64,000 nt of DNA from Telluribacter humicola (GCF_017355935.1 NZ_JAFIQT010000001.1:62001-126000), one strand, 5' to 3'. Positions 25,866 through 34,878 are shown, numbered from the stretch's first letter. Notes: generated from the sequence alone by a model not told the origin. Translations and numbers: made by a program.

Positions 25866-26720
25866 TTAGGATCTGGGGTGGTACGTTGGTTCTTTTTGGA
25901 ATAGGTCGCGGATACGCAGAGGGTGGGTTGTGACCGCATTAAACAGTTGTTCGAGATCAACGCGACTTTCCTCTCCGGCGAGATTTTCGCTGATTGTTTT
26001 GTAGCCACGCAGGGCGGGCTCCGAATATAGCTCGCTACCGTCCAGAGTAGGGCGGGTACCAAAGTAGAGCCGTTCCGTAACTGCTTCGAGGCTGTGCTGC
26101 ATCAGTACTTGATACTCATTCAGAATGATGATGCTGTCGATCAGATGATCCAGGTCTCGGACCTGATGCGTGGAGATCAGGATCAGACGGTCGGGGTTCA
26201 ATGCGGCAGAAACAATACGGCGGAACTGACTCTTGGACGGAATATCCAGGCCATTAGTGGGTTCGTCCATCAGCAGCACCTTTGTATTGGCAGCCAGGGC
26301 AAAGGCAATCTGCGCCTTCTTTTTTTGACCATGAGATATCTCTGTCAGCCGATTGCTGTCTGGGATCTCAAATTCTTCAATATACCTTCTGAATAGCGCT
26401 TCATCAAACTGCGGGTAAAAAGGGGCCATTATTGCCAGGTACCGGTCTATGCTGACAGCAGGCAGGTATACCTCCTCTGGAATGAAAAACACATCCTGCA
26501 GGAAAGCGGGCTGCCGCTTCCGGGGCTTGTATCTATTTATAACTATTTGCCCATCCGATGGAAAAAGTAGCCCGGCTATAAGGCGGAGCAGGCTCGATTT
26601 TCCTGCCCCATTCTTACCCAGTAGCCCATAGATGTGGCCGGGGCTAAGTTGCATATTCAGGTTTTCGAATACTTGCTTTCGCCTGTTGTACCCGAATGAA
26701 ACGTTATCGAGTTGGATCAT
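25866..26720 (-). CDS. ABC transporter ATP-binding protein
   Basis: A 284-residue ATPase subunit with Walker A LLGKNGAGKSSLLRLIAGLL, a Q-loop near VFFIPEEVYLP, and Walker B KVLLMDEPTNGLD. The signature is slightly degenerate (EISHGQKKKAQIAFAL). The C-terminal 70 residues form an extension seen in YtrB/CcmA-like exporters. It is the first gene of the operon ATPase-permease-GntR-secreted protein. The promoter region carries a palindromic operator 16 bp upstream of the ATG. Confidence 0.88.
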   Translation of the reverse strand: MIQLDNVSFGYNRRKQVFENLNMQLSPGHIYGLLGKNGAGKSSLLRLIAGLLFPSDGQIVINRYKPRKRQPAFLQDVFFIPEEVYLPAVSIDRYLAIMAPFYPQFDEALFRRYIEEFEIPDSNRLTEISHGQKKKAQIAFALAANTKVLLMDEPTNGLDIPSKSQFRRIVSAALNPDRLILISTHQVRDLDHLIDSIIILNEYQVLMQHSLEAVTERLYFGTRPTLDGSELYSEPALRGYKTISENLAGEESRVDLEQLFNAVTTHPLRIRDLFQKEPTYHPRS

Positions 26721-26735
26721 AGCAACTTTTGTTAT

Positions 26736-26759
26736 AGTGTATTAGTATAATAGTACACT
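26736..26759. promoter_or_regulatory. palindromic operator, likely for the YtrA-type regulator
   Basis: AGTGTA (26736-26741) and TACACT (26754-26759) flank a 12-bp spacer that is itself nearly palindromic (TTAGTATAATAG). It lies 16-39 bp upstream of the ATPase ATG, where it would cover the promoter. Palindromes with an AGTGTA-type half-site suit GntR/YtrA dimers. Binding is inferred from position and shape. Confidence 0.6.
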
Positions 26760-27044
26760 GTAAATGTAAAGATTGCTTTTTGAAATACAAGCGCTGGAGA
26801 GGCTTTTTTTGAAAAGTGGACATTGCTTTCAAAAGGCTGATAACCAGCAAACACCTTATCAATCCAACAAAAAGGTTTACCCATCTATCAATTCCACTTT
26901 AAAGTGCTCCGCTCCGGATTGAACAATGAGCGAAGTGACTTCTGACCTATTCTAGTTAAAGACATTGTATCATGAGAAAAAAGTAGATAGTACCTTTTCC
27001 ATTAGAGATGATCAAAAGGGTATCTCAAACTACCAGCCCAAATT
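26760..27044. other. divergent intergenic region
   Basis: With the operator to its left, this forms a 324-bp gap between the ABC operon and the alginate-lyase-like gene. The only structure seen is a perfect 12-bp palindrome CACTTTAAAGTG (26895-26906), whose left part, with CGCTC, can also pair with GAGCGAAGTG about 40 bp further on. No TAnnTTTG element or small gene was found. Confidence 0.4.
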
Positions 27045-28130
27045 ATGAAACACTACCCGTACCTCGCCTTTTTGCTGCTGCTGTCCTTCTGTGCGGAGGC
27101 CCAGGTCCGGCAGACGTTGCTGCTAACAGCCCGGCAGCAACGGGAAGTAAAGACACTAGTCAAAACTAACCCAGAAGTACAGGCTTTGTGGAAACCCGTT
27201 GAGCAGGAAGCCAAGCAGTACCTGAACGATGAGCCCCGTCCCCTGCGCGTGATCCACTACGAGGGCCTGCTGGATACTAACCCCGACCGAATACGTACTA
27301 CCGAGAGCCTCAAAGATCTGGATAAGGTAGCGGTGTGGCTATCGGCTTACTATGGTACTCAGGATGCCGTGTATGCCAACAAAATAAAGGAGTACCTGCT
27401 GGCTTGGGCAGGCGCCTACCAGCCTACCGGTAATCCTATTAATGAGAATAAGCTGGAGCCGCTGGTGCATAGTTACCAGGTACTTAAAGAGTACTTCTCC
27501 ACAGTGGAGAAACGGCAGGTTGATAAATGGCTGACCCAGCTGGCGGAGGCGGAGATGGCTTTTCCCCGCATTCCTGAGAATAACTGGAAGGCCAAGCACA
27601 TCAAGTTGGTAGGTACCATCGGACTGGTGCTGCAAAAGCCCCACTACGTAGAGTATGCGCAGGAGAAGTTTAAAAAGTACATCGATAAGGCTCTCTACGC
27701 CGACGGCACCAGCCGGGACCTGATCGAACGCGACGCCCTGAGCTACCACGTGTCGGGTCTTGACCCGCTCCTGATTTATGCGCTTACTGTGGAGCAGCTA
27801 GGAGGTAAGCAAGGCGGCTTTCGCCCCTTCACCTACGAAAGCCCCGAGGGCGGCAGTATCCAAAAATCGATAGACTATGTAGTACCTTACGCCAAACGCG
27901 AAAAGGTACACGCAGAGTGGGTGAATACCAAAGTAGAGCTGGACCGGCAACGAGCCAAAGCGGGACTGGAACACTATCAGCCCGGCAAACCGTACAATCC
28001 GGAAGGTTCTTTAGATATGTTTACTCTAGCTTCTTACTTTAACCCGGCTTATAGGGAGGTGATTAAGGGGCTTAAGAAAGAGGATTTCAAAGAATATAAC
28101 TCGTGGCTATCGGTGCTGGTGGCCAGGTAG
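27045..28130 (+). CDS. secreted alginate-lyase-family enzyme
   Basis: A 361-residue protein with a signal peptide (about 1-20, ending AEAQ) and an alpha/alpha-barrel of the alginate lyase fold. Seen motifs: NPINENKLEPLVHSYQVL, NNWKAKHIKLVGTIGLV (Asn/Lys/His region of the active cleft) and DGTSRDLIERDALSYHVSGLDPLL, which corresponds to the family's DGS-x-x-E-x-x-RD-x-x-x-YH catalytic stretch. It probably cleaves an acidic polysaccharide in the periplasm or outside; alginate itself is not proven. No other polysaccharide-utilisation gene is adjacent, though hexuronate catabolism genes occur at 59-64 kb. Confidence 0.75.
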   Translation: MKHYPYLAFLLLLSFCAEAQVRQTLLLTARQQREVKTLVKTNPEVQALWKPVEQEAKQYLNDEPRPLRVIHYEGLLDTNPDRIRTTESLKDLDKVAVWLSAYYGTQDAVYANKIKEYLLAWAGAYQPTGNPINENKLEPLVHSYQVLKEYFSTVEKRQVDKWLTQLAEAEMAFPRIPENNWKAKHIKLVGTIGLVLQKPHYVEYAQEKFKKYIDKALYADGTSRDLIERDALSYHVSGLDPLLIYALTVEQLGGKQGGFRPFTYESPEGGSIQKSIDYVVPYAKREKVHAEWVNTKVELDRQRAKAGLEHYQPGKPYNPEGSLDMFTLASYFNPAYREVIKGLKKEDFKEYNSWLSVLVAR

Positions 28131-28168
28131 TGGTAGAATTAGTAGTCATAATTCTGGCTGTAATAACT

Positions 28169-28573
28169 TTAAGATTCATACATCAGGAAAACGAGAAAAA
28201 ATGAAATCATAAAAGAGAGTATGCTTCCGACAAATAGGCGATTAGCCTTTTTTATCTTTTCGCTCTTTGCAACCTCGCTGATGTGCTCATCAAAATTTTC
28301 CAAGCTGAGCAACGGATAAATCAGAAGTCGGTATAAGATGAGGTACAATCCGAACATGTAGAAGGCCACTAGGATAAATGATGGTTTAAAGGCTCCATAT
28401 ACGGATACTGTTACACCTATTGCAAGAATGACAACTGATACGTAATAGAAGTAGAGAGATACCAAAAATCTGAGATGTACTACCCAGCTGGAAATATCAA
28501 CTGACTCATAGCGTGCGGAATTAAAGTATATCCCTTCGTAAACATCGTTTAGATATCTCTTGATGGAAAGCAT
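28169..28573 (-). CDS. small hypothetical membrane protein
   Basis: A 134-residue protein with about four hydrophobic segments (residues about 32-60, 63-85 and 110-131) and a cytosolic stretch EHISEVAKSEKIKKANR between the last two. I recognise no family. It is convergent with the alginate-lyase-like gene; a weak 7-bp hairpin (28135-28155) lies between them. Upstream, 23 bp from the ATG, is a perfect 14-bp palindrome (28596-28609). It appears to be a single-gene unit. Confidence 0.6.
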   Translation of the reverse strand: MLSIKRYLNDVYEGIYFNSARYESVDISSWVVHLRFLVSLYFYYVSVVILAIGVTVSVYGAFKPSFILVAFYMFGLYLILYRLLIYPLLSLENFDEHISEVAKSEKIKKANRLFVGSILSFMISFFLVFLMYES

Positions 28574-28595
28574 AAGTAAGTTTTGTTATTGTAAG

Positions 28596-28609
28596 AAAGA
28601 CTAGTCTTT
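28596..28609. repeat. perfect 14-bp palindrome upstream of the small membrane protein
   Basis: AAAGACTAGTCTTT reads the same on both strands and lies 23 bp before the ATG at 28573. It could be an operator; no candidate regulator is next to it. Confidence 0.35.
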
Positions 28610-28772
28610 ATGCTCTTTTTACGCCTTAAGGTACCGCTTCTATATTCAGTTTGGCAATACTGTAAAGCAGGTAATTTCGTCAAAGGGTTACCTCCTGTAC
28701 ATTCTAATGCTCAGCTAGAGGAGAAGGCTTTCCCAATCCCGCTAACAGCTTCGCTTTCTATGGGCAAACCAT

Positions 28773-28780
28773 TATCTTTG
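28773..28780 (+). promoter_or_regulatory. -7 promoter element of gatB
   Basis: TATCTTTG matches TAnnTTTG, 24 bp before the gatB ATG (28804), giving a predicted leader of about 17 nt. Confidence 0.55.
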
Positions 28781-28803
28781 TAAGAAGCGTCTTTATTTTA
28801 AGC

Positions 28804-30300
28804 ATGATTTCTACAACACTACAACCGGCCGAAGTGACGGACGAACTTTTAAATAAGTACGAAACCGTAATCGGACTCGAAGTACACTGTCAGCTTCTGA
28901 CTGATTCCAAATTATTCACTACTGATATAAACCGTTTCGGAGCCGAGCCCAATACCAATATCGGTGCGCTGACGCTGGCCCTACCGGGTACCCTTCCCAA
29001 GCTCAACAAGAAGGCCCTCGAGTTCGCCGTACGTATGGGGCTGGCCTGTGGCTGTACTATTACCCGCCGTACTATATTTGACCGTAAAAATTACTTCTAC
29101 CCTGACCTTCCTAAGGGATATCAGATCTCTCAGGATAAGGCGCCGATCTGCCAGGGAGGAGGGATTCTGATCACGACCAAAGGTTCGGACGGAAAACCCG
29201 TAGAAAAGACTATTCGGTTTCACCACATTCACCTGGAAGAAGACGCGGGTAAGTCCGTACACGACGGCAACGATACCGCTACCCTGCTGGACTACAACCG
29301 GGCAGGTACACCTCTGATCGAGATGGTATCGGAGCCTGATCTGCGCTCGGCCGAGGAGACAGGAGCCTACGTGACGGCGATCCGTCAGTTGGTAAGGTAC
29401 CTGGATGTTTGTGATGGCAACATGGAGGAAGGTTCCCTGCGCTGCGATGTGAACATATCGATCCGGCCCTGGGGACAGGAGGAGTTCGGTACCAAAGTAG
29501 AGATTAAGAATATGAACTCGATCCGCAACATCATGCGGGCTGTAGAGTACGAATGGCGGCGTCAGGTGGCATTGGCCGAGAGTGGAGGTACCATCACGCA
29601 GGAAACCCGGATGTTCGACGCTGATTCAGGACAGACGTATGGGATGCGGGTGAAAGAAACCATGAACGACTACCGCTACTTCCCTGATCCGGACCTGTGC
29701 CCGGTAGAACTATCGGACGAGTGGATGGAGGAGGTAAAAGCCAAGATGCCTGCGTTGCCTAATGAGCTGCGTGAGAAATTCGTAAACCAGTATGGTATAC
29801 CTGCCTACGATGCGGCTCAATTAACCGATACCAAGGAGATGGCTGCGTACTTCGAAGAACTCTGCAGCCACACTGCCCACTACAAAACGGCCTCTAACTG
29901 GCTGATGGGCCCGGTAAAATCCTACCTGAACGAAACCGGTGAAGATATGGAGGCTTTTCCTCTGAAAGCTGTCGTGCTGGCCGGACTGATCGAACTGGTA
30001 GAAACAGGCGTAATCAGTCACTCAACAGCTACTCAGAAAGCCTTCCCGGCCCTGCTGGAAAACGCGGAGCAGTCGCCCCGCGAGCTGGCCGAAGCAAATA
30101 ACTGGCTGCAGAACCGCAATACCGGAGAGTTGGAAACGTTGGTAGATGAGGTATTGGCCGCCATGCCGGATAAGGTAACTGCTTACCGCAAAGGAAAGAA
30201 AGGACTGCTTGGGCTCTTTGTGGGAGAGGTGATGAAAAAGTCCCGCGGAACGGCTGATCCTAAGCTAGTGAACGAATTGCTGGCAGAAAAGCTTAAATAG
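28804..30300 (+). CDS. gatB: Asp-tRNA(Asn)/Glu-tRNA(Gln) amidotransferase subunit B
   Basis: A 498-residue GatB, the kinase-like subunit that activates mischarged Glu-tRNA(Gln) or Asp-tRNA(Asn) for amidation. It begins with the diagnostic VIGLEVHCQLLTDSKLFT. It also has RKNYFYPDLPKGYQISQ, the HLEEDAGK Mg/ATP motif, DYNRAGTPLIEMVSEPD and RCDVNIS, and ends with the tRNA-binding YqeY-like tail domain. GatA and GatC are not adjacent, which is usual in this phylum. The TlpA-like gene follows after 69 bp on the same strand. Confidence 0.96.
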   Translation: MISTTLQPAEVTDELLNKYETVIGLEVHCQLLTDSKLFTTDINRFGAEPNTNIGALTLALPGTLPKLNKKALEFAVRMGLACGCTITRRTIFDRKNYFYPDLPKGYQISQDKAPICQGGGILITTKGSDGKPVEKTIRFHHIHLEEDAGKSVHDGNDTATLLDYNRAGTPLIEMVSEPDLRSAEETGAYVTAIRQLVRYLDVCDGNMEEGSLRCDVNISIRPWGQEEFGTKVEIKNMNSIRNIMRAVEYEWRRQVALAESGGTITQETRMFDADSGQTYGMRVKETMNDYRYFPDPDLCPVELSDEWMEEVKAKMPALPNELREKFVNQYGIPAYDAAQLTDTKEMAAYFEELCSHTAHYKTASNWLMGPVKSYLNETGEDMEAFPLKAVVLAGLIELVETGVISHSTATQKAFPALLENAEQSPRELAEANNWLQNRNTGELETLVDEVLAAMPDKVTAYRKGKKGLLGLFVGEVMKKSRGTADPKLVNELLAEKLK

Positions 30301-30369
30301 AACAAGTGGCCAATTAAAGAGTTGATCTTTACTGGACTACATCCATATATCTAATCAAGAAGCTGACGT

Positions 30370-31506
30370 ATGAAAAGGATGATGTATCTGATGGGACTGG
30401 TGCTGTGGGGCGCGATAGCCCAGGCGCAGACGCCCAAGGAGTTCACCGTTGCAGGAAAAATTAAAAATGGTAGCGCAGGCGAGAAAGTATACCTGCAGCT
30501 GTCTACGAACCCACCTACCGTAGTAGATTCAACTACGCTGGCGGCCGATGGTACTTTTACTATCAAGGCCACGGAAAAGGACGGTGGTAATTTCTACATT
30601 CTTAACGTAGCTAACCGGCAGAGGGTCGTATTGCTGGTAGAGGGCGGCGAGCAGCTCAATGTGGTGGCCGATGGCTATGAGCAGGACCCTAACGGTAAGC
30701 CAGGCCAGGCCGAAGTGAAAGGCTCCAAAAATATGGAGTACTATGGGAAACTGGTAACGCTAAACCAGACAATGGTTGAGAAGGTGAACAAGTGGACAGA
30801 GGAGTTTAACAAAGCCAACGAGAAGAAAGATACTAAAAAAGCGCAGGAGATACAGGGAATCTTTCAGAAAGCTGAGGAAGAGCATCTGTCCAAAATTAAG
30901 GCAATGATTCCTGAAATGGGTACTTCAATGGTAGCCATCTTTGCCGCTAATAACCTCTTAAATCCAGAGCGGGATTTTGAATTGATGAATGCCGTGGCGG
31001 AGCGGTTCCAAAAGGAGAACCCGGACTCCAAGCTGGCTCAGATGTACATTGGCTACATTAAGCGGCTCAAAGGTATCGCGGTAGGTGATGTCGCCCCGGA
31101 TTTTACGCTTAACAGCCCCGATGGTACCCCTATTAGTCTTTCTTCGCTACGCGGTAAGTACGTCCTGATCGACTTTTGGGCCGCCTGGTGTGGTCCCTGC
31201 CGTATGGAAAACCCTAACGTCGTGAAGATGTACAATAAGTACAAGGACAAAGGCTTTACCATCTTTGGCGTGTCGCTGGACAGCAGCAAAGATGCGTGGC
31301 TAGGGGCGATCAAGAAAGATGGACTGCCCTGGCACCACGGCTCCGAGCTGAAAAAGTGGAATTCGGAAGTTGCCCAGACCTACGGGGTCAATGCTATACC
31401 GGCTACCTACCTGCTAGATAAAGAGGGCAAGGTAATTGCTAAAAACCTACGCGGAGCCTCTCTGGAAAACAAACTGGCTGAGCTGCTGGGAAGCGAAGGT
31501 AAGTAA
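30370..31506 (+). CDS. TlpA-like thioredoxin-fold thiol:disulfide protein
   Basis: A 378-residue exported protein with a signal peptide ending AQAQ. An N-terminal DUF4369-like beta domain (about 25-120) is followed by a helical linker rich in Lys/Glu (130-175). The C-terminal TlpA/AhpC-TSA thioredoxin domain has the redox pair W-C274-G-P-C277 and the cis-Pro segment VNAIPATYLLDKEG. It likely reduces or oxidises periplasmic thiols, as in cytochrome c maturation or oxidative defence. DUF4369-TlpA fusions are typical of Bacteroidota. It ends at a strong terminator (31537-31566). Confidence 0.85.
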   Translation: MKRMMYLMGLVLWGAIAQAQTPKEFTVAGKIKNGSAGEKVYLQLSTNPPTVVDSTTLAADGTFTIKATEKDGGNFYILNVANRQRVVLLVEGGEQLNVVADGYEQDPNGKPGQAEVKGSKNMEYYGKLVTLNQTMVEKVNKWTEEFNKANEKKDTKKAQEIQGIFQKAEEEHLSKIKAMIPEMGTSMVAIFAANNLLNPERDFELMNAVAERFQKENPDSKLAQMYIGYIKRLKGIAVGDVAPDFTLNSPDGTPISLSSLRGKYVLIDFWAAWCGPCRMENPNVVKMYNKYKDKGFTIFGVSLDSSKDAWLGAIKKDGLPWHHGSELKKWNSEVAQTYGVNAIPATYLLDKEGKVIAKNLRGASLENKLAELLGSEGK

Positions 31507-31536
31507 GATACCATCTAGGTAACGATACATTAGTGA

Positions 31537-31566
31537 ACGGTACTATTCAGATAGTACCGTTTTTTT
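31537..31566 (+). terminator. terminator after the TlpA-like gene
   Basis: A 9-bp perfect stem (ACGGTACTA at 31537-31545 with 31552-31560) and a 6-nt loop, followed by a run of seven T. Confidence 0.9.
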
Positions 31567-31696
31567 GTGCCTTACTGGTTCATTCCCCGTTGGTTTCTTC
31601 GGCTCAGACACGTGCTTTTTGTATCTTGCTGCCTGTTTCTGAGCCACAAGTAGTTGCGGCAGGAATAGCCTTGTACTTTTAACCCCTCTTTTGTTC

Positions 31697-32500
31697 ATGA
31701 AGATTGCCATTGTTGGGTGCGGTAATATGGGAATGGCCTTTGCCCGTGCCTTTTTAAAATTTGACCTGGTCAAGAAAGAAGACTTCCTGCTGGTGGAGAA
31801 GAGCCCGGAGCGTATGGAGAGCCTGCGTAGCTTTCAGCCGGGTGTACTGACAGGTATCATTGGCCCGCAGATTGGCGAGTACGACCTGGTAATCTTATCA
31901 GTAAAGCCCCAGGACTTTGTATCAGTACAAGGGGTGCTGGCGGAGGTAATAAAGCCGCATCAGGTGGTGTTCTCTATTATGGCCGGTATTACCATTGCTA
32001 CCATTCAGGAAGCTTTGCAGCATAAACTGGTTATACGGGCTATGCCTAATACTCCGGCCATGCTCGGAATGGGTATTACGGCCTATGCCTCTTCACCGGA
32101 AGTAGATCTGCAGCAGCTCCGCCGGGTAGAGAATCTAATCAACGCGACGGGACGCTCCGTATTCCTGGAAGAAGAGAGCCAGCTGGACGCCGTTACGGCA
32201 CTTAGTGGTAGTGGACCGGCTTATTTCTTCTACCTCGTCAAAGCTATGGTGGAGGCCGGTAAGCAGATGGGCTTTGAGGAGTCGGTGGCTTCATTGCTGG
32301 TAAAACAAACCATGCTGGGCTCTTTCCACCTGATCAACAACGCTGATAAATCACTAGATGAATTGATAAAAGCTGTAGCCTCCAAGGGAGGTACTACCGA
32401 GGCAGCCCTGCGGCAGTTTGAAGAAGGATCACTGGCCGAAACGCTGGCTAAGGGTATACTAGCCGCAGAGACCAGAGCTAAAGAACTTTCGAAAGGATAA
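31697..32500 (+). CDS. proC: pyrroline-5-carboxylate reductase
   Basis: A 267-residue enzyme for the last step of proline synthesis, reducing pyrroline-5-carboxylate with NAD(P)H. The N-terminal motif is IAIVGCGNMGMAFARAFL. The middle has VIRAMPNTPAMLGMGITAY. The C-terminal signature ALSGSGPAYFFYLVKAMVEAG and the SKGGTTEAALRQFE segment are complete. The frame is open two codons further to a TTG, but ATG 31697 fits the family. It is convergent with purB and shares with it a 28-bp inverted repeat made of 7-bp-periodic sequence. Confidence 0.95.
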   Translation: MKIAIVGCGNMGMAFARAFLKFDLVKKEDFLLVEKSPERMESLRSFQPGVLTGIIGPQIGEYDLVILSVKPQDFVSVQGVLAEVIKPHQVVFSIMAGITIATIQEALQHKLVIRAMPNTPAMLGMGITAYASSPEVDLQQLRRVENLINATGRSVFLEEESQLDAVTALSGSGPAYFFYLVKAMVEAGKQMGFEESVASLLVKQTMLGSFHLINNADKSLDELIKAVASKGGTTEAALRQFEEGSLAETLAKGILAAETRAKELSKG

Positions 32501-32511
32501 CTTTTATAATT

Positions 32512-32572
32512 AGAAGTGAAAATGGAGAGTGAAAAACAGAATTACTGTTTTTCACTCTCCATTTTCACTTCT
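32512..32572. terminator. 28-bp perfect inverted repeat between proC and purB
   Basis: The arms 32512-32539 and 32545-32572 are exactly complementary, with a 5-nt loop, between convergent genes. The right arm continues into T-rich sequence. The arms are internally 7-bp periodic (GTGAAAA-like on one strand, TTTTCAC on the other), and the periodicity runs on to the purB stop codon. It probably terminates both transcripts, but it looks like a repeat-derived element rather than a simple terminator. Confidence 0.8.
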
Positions 32573-32585
32573 CACTTTTTACTAA

Positions 32586-33941
32586 TTACCTGTTATCTTC
32601 TACAATACCCAAGTAGTTGAATGGAGTGATTCGGCGTAGCTCCTCGCGTACGGACTCCGATACATCCAGCGTCTCTACAAAACGTGAGATAGATTCGTGG
32701 GTGATCTTCTCATTAGTACGGGTAAGATTTTTGAGCGCTTCGTAAGGCTTGGGGTACCCTTCCCGGCGCAGGATTGTCTGAATGGCTTCTGATACCACGG
32801 GCCAGTTATCTTCCAGGTCCTGCTTCAGTATCTGTTCGTTCAGCTCCAGCTTACCTAATCCTTTCAGCAGCGAGTTCAGTGCGATGAGCTGGTGCGCGAT
32901 AGGTACGCCTATGTTACGGAGTACCGTGGAGTCGGTCAGATCGCGCTGTAGCCTTGAAACAGGCAGCTTGGCTGAGAAGTGATCAAAAAGCGCGTTGGCG
33001 ATACCCAGGTTTCCTTCGGAGTTCTCAAAGTCAATAGGGTTGACCTTATGCGGCATAGCCGATGATCCTACTTCGCCCGCTTTGATCTTCTGCTTAAAGT
33101 AGCTCATGGATATGTACGTCCACAGGTCACGATTGAGGTCAACCAGGATCGTATTCAACCGTTTCAGACCATCAAACGTAGCCGCCAGGTTATCATAGTG
33201 CTCGATCTGGGTGGTGTGCTTGCTGCGCTTCAGTCCCAGGCTCTCAACGAAGCGGTGCGCGAAGTCCATCCAGTCTACGTTCGGGTAAGCTACATGGTGG
33301 GCGTTGAAGTTACCGGTAGCCCCGCCAAACTTGGCTGAGTAGGGTACACACTCCAGCAGCTCAAACTGCCGCTCGATCCGCTCAACAAATACCAGGAACT
33401 CCTTACCTACGCGGGTAGGTGAGGCCGGCTGACCGTGCGTAAAGGCCAGCATAGGTACATTACGCCACTCGATGGACATCCGCTTCAGGACAAATAAGAC
33501 TTGTCTGAACAGCGGTTTTACCTGCTTTTCCAGCGCATCTTTCAGCGACAGCGGTATAGCCGTATTATTGATATCCTGAGAGGTAAGTCCGAAGTGAATA
33601 AACTCCTGAAGCTCGCTTAGCCCCAGTTGGTCGAATTTTTCTTTAAGAAAATACTCGACAGCCTTCACATCATGGTTAGTTTCCTTCTCAATGTTCTTTA
33701 TATGAAGAGCGTCATCCTCGTTGAATCCTTCGTAAATGTCGCGTAGCCTGGGGTACAGTTTCTTATCAAAATTGGCCAGCTGCGGGAGGGGAAGTTCACA
33801 AAGGGCAATAAAGTACTCTACCTCTACCAGTACACGGTAGCGGATCAGAGCATACTCTGAAAAATAAGCAGAAAGCTCGGCTACTTGTTTATGGTACCGC
33901 CCGTCTACAGGAGATATAGCCGTTAGTTGATTTAAAGCCAT
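32586..33941 (-). CDS. purB: adenylosuccinate lyase
   Basis: A 451-residue fumarase/aspartase superfamily enzyme that splits SAICAR and adenylosuccinate in purine synthesis. The signature loop GSSAMPHKVNPIDFENSEGN holds the catalytic Ser. THGQPASPTRVGKE carries the conserved His. HFGLTSQDINNTA and the N-terminal TAISPVDGRYH are typical of the E. coli-type branch. It has its own TAnnTTTG promoter 26 bp upstream. The C-terminal end sits almost against the repeat hairpin shared with proC. Confidence 0.96.
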   Translation of the reverse strand: MALNQLTAISPVDGRYHKQVAELSAYFSEYALIRYRVLVEVEYFIALCELPLPQLANFDKKLYPRLRDIYEGFNEDDALHIKNIEKETNHDVKAVEYFLKEKFDQLGLSELQEFIHFGLTSQDINNTAIPLSLKDALEKQVKPLFRQVLFVLKRMSIEWRNVPMLAFTHGQPASPTRVGKEFLVFVERIERQFELLECVPYSAKFGGATGNFNAHHVAYPNVDWMDFAHRFVESLGLKRSKHTTQIEHYDNLAATFDGLKRLNTILVDLNRDLWTYISMSYFKQKIKAGEVGSSAMPHKVNPIDFENSEGNLGIANALFDHFSAKLPVSRLQRDLTDSTVLRNIGVPIAHQLIALNSLLKGLGKLELNEQILKQDLEDNWPVVSEAIQTILRREGYPKPYEALKNLTRTNEKITHESISRFVETLDVSESVREELRRITPFNYLGIVEDNR

Positions 33942-33966
33942 CGTTACTAAAATAGATGTTAGTATA

Positions 33967-33974
33967 CAAAGGTA
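33967..33974 (-). promoter_or_regulatory. -7 promoter element of purB
   Basis: TACCTTTG on the minus strand matches TAnnTTTG, with the ATG 26 bp downstream. No PurR-like palindrome was seen nearby. Confidence 0.55.
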
Positions 33975-34097
33975 GGGGATTTAGTGGGTTGTGTTTTAGG
34001 GTTTTTGCGGGAAAATCTTCTTCCTGGTATTTGCTGTGGAAATTTTAATACAATTCTCATATTTGTCAAAAGTTCATTCTAAACCCTACTAGTATTT

Positions 34098-34838
34098 ATG
34101 CAAACTACTCCCTTTATCGGTGAGCTTATTGGATCTCTCGTACTGTTACTTCTGGGCAATGGCGTAGTAGCCAACGTAGTACTCAAACAAACCAAAGGAG
34201 AAGGCGGAGGCTGGATCGTAATTACCACCGGCTGGGCCTTTGCCGTTGTGATGGGAGTATTTACGGCCAATGCCTTTGGTAGTCCTGATGCCCATATCAA
34301 TCCGGCCGTAACGCTGGCTTTTGCGGTGTTACATAATGACTACAGTCAGGTAGTCAGCTACATCAGTGCACAGATGATCGGGGCTTTTCTGGGAGCCATA
34401 CTGGTGTGGGTATACTACCTGCCGCACTGGAAGGCTACGCCTGATCCGGGGGATAAGCTGGCCTGCTTTGCTACCGCACCCGCTATCCGGACCAACGGCC
34501 CCAACTTCATCAGTGAAGCACTGGCTACCTGGGTGCTGATCGTGGGTATCGTAGCCATCAGCCGGGCGGGAGCTATTCCGGAGAGCGGCGCTATACCATC
34601 CGGATTAGGGCCCTATCTGGTAGGTCTGCTGGTGTGGAGTGTTGGTCTATCGTTGGGAGGATCTACCGGTTATGCTATCAACCCGGCCCGTGACCTGGGC
34701 CCACGGGTAGCCCATGCTATTCTGCCCATTCCGGACAAAGGACACTCCGACTGGGGCTATGCCTGGATACCCGTAGTAGCACCAATGGTAGGAGCTGCTC
34801 TGGCGGCTATTATGCTGCAGATATTTGCGGTACAATAA
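34098..34838 (+). CDS. aquaporin/glycerol facilitator family channel
   Basis: A 246-residue MIP-family channel with six membrane helices and both pore half-helices. The motifs are DAHINPAVTLAFAV (first NPA) and GYAINPARDLGPR (second NPA, followed by the usual R-D-x-G-P-R). The residue after the second NPA and the wider region suit a GlpF-like glycerol facilitator at least as well as a water channel. No glycerol kinase or dehydrogenase gene is adjacent to decide. The stop codon runs directly into a TTAGnnn repeat array. Confidence 0.88.
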   Translation: MQTTPFIGELIGSLVLLLLGNGVVANVVLKQTKGEGGGWIVITTGWAFAVVMGVFTANAFGSPDAHINPAVTLAFAVLHNDYSQVVSYISAQMIGAFLGAILVWVYYLPHWKATPDPGDKLACFATAPAIRTNGPNFISEALATWVLIVGIVAISRAGAIPESGAIPSGLGPYLVGLLVWSVGLSLGGSTGYAINPARDLGPRVAHAILPIPDKGHSDWGYAWIPVVAPMVGAALAAIMLQIFAVQ

Positions 34839-34842
34839 GCTA

Positions 34843-34870
34843 TTAGGTGTTAGTTATTAGCTATTAGTAC
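34843..34870 (+). repeat. TTAGnnn heptamer array (left arm)
   Basis: TTAG begins at 34843, 34850, 34857 and 34864, exactly 7 bp apart, starting 5 bp after the aquaporin stop. The arm is 19 bp (34849-34867) complementary to 35002-35020 with two mismatches. Confidence 0.7.
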
Positions 34871-34878
34871 TCTTTTTC

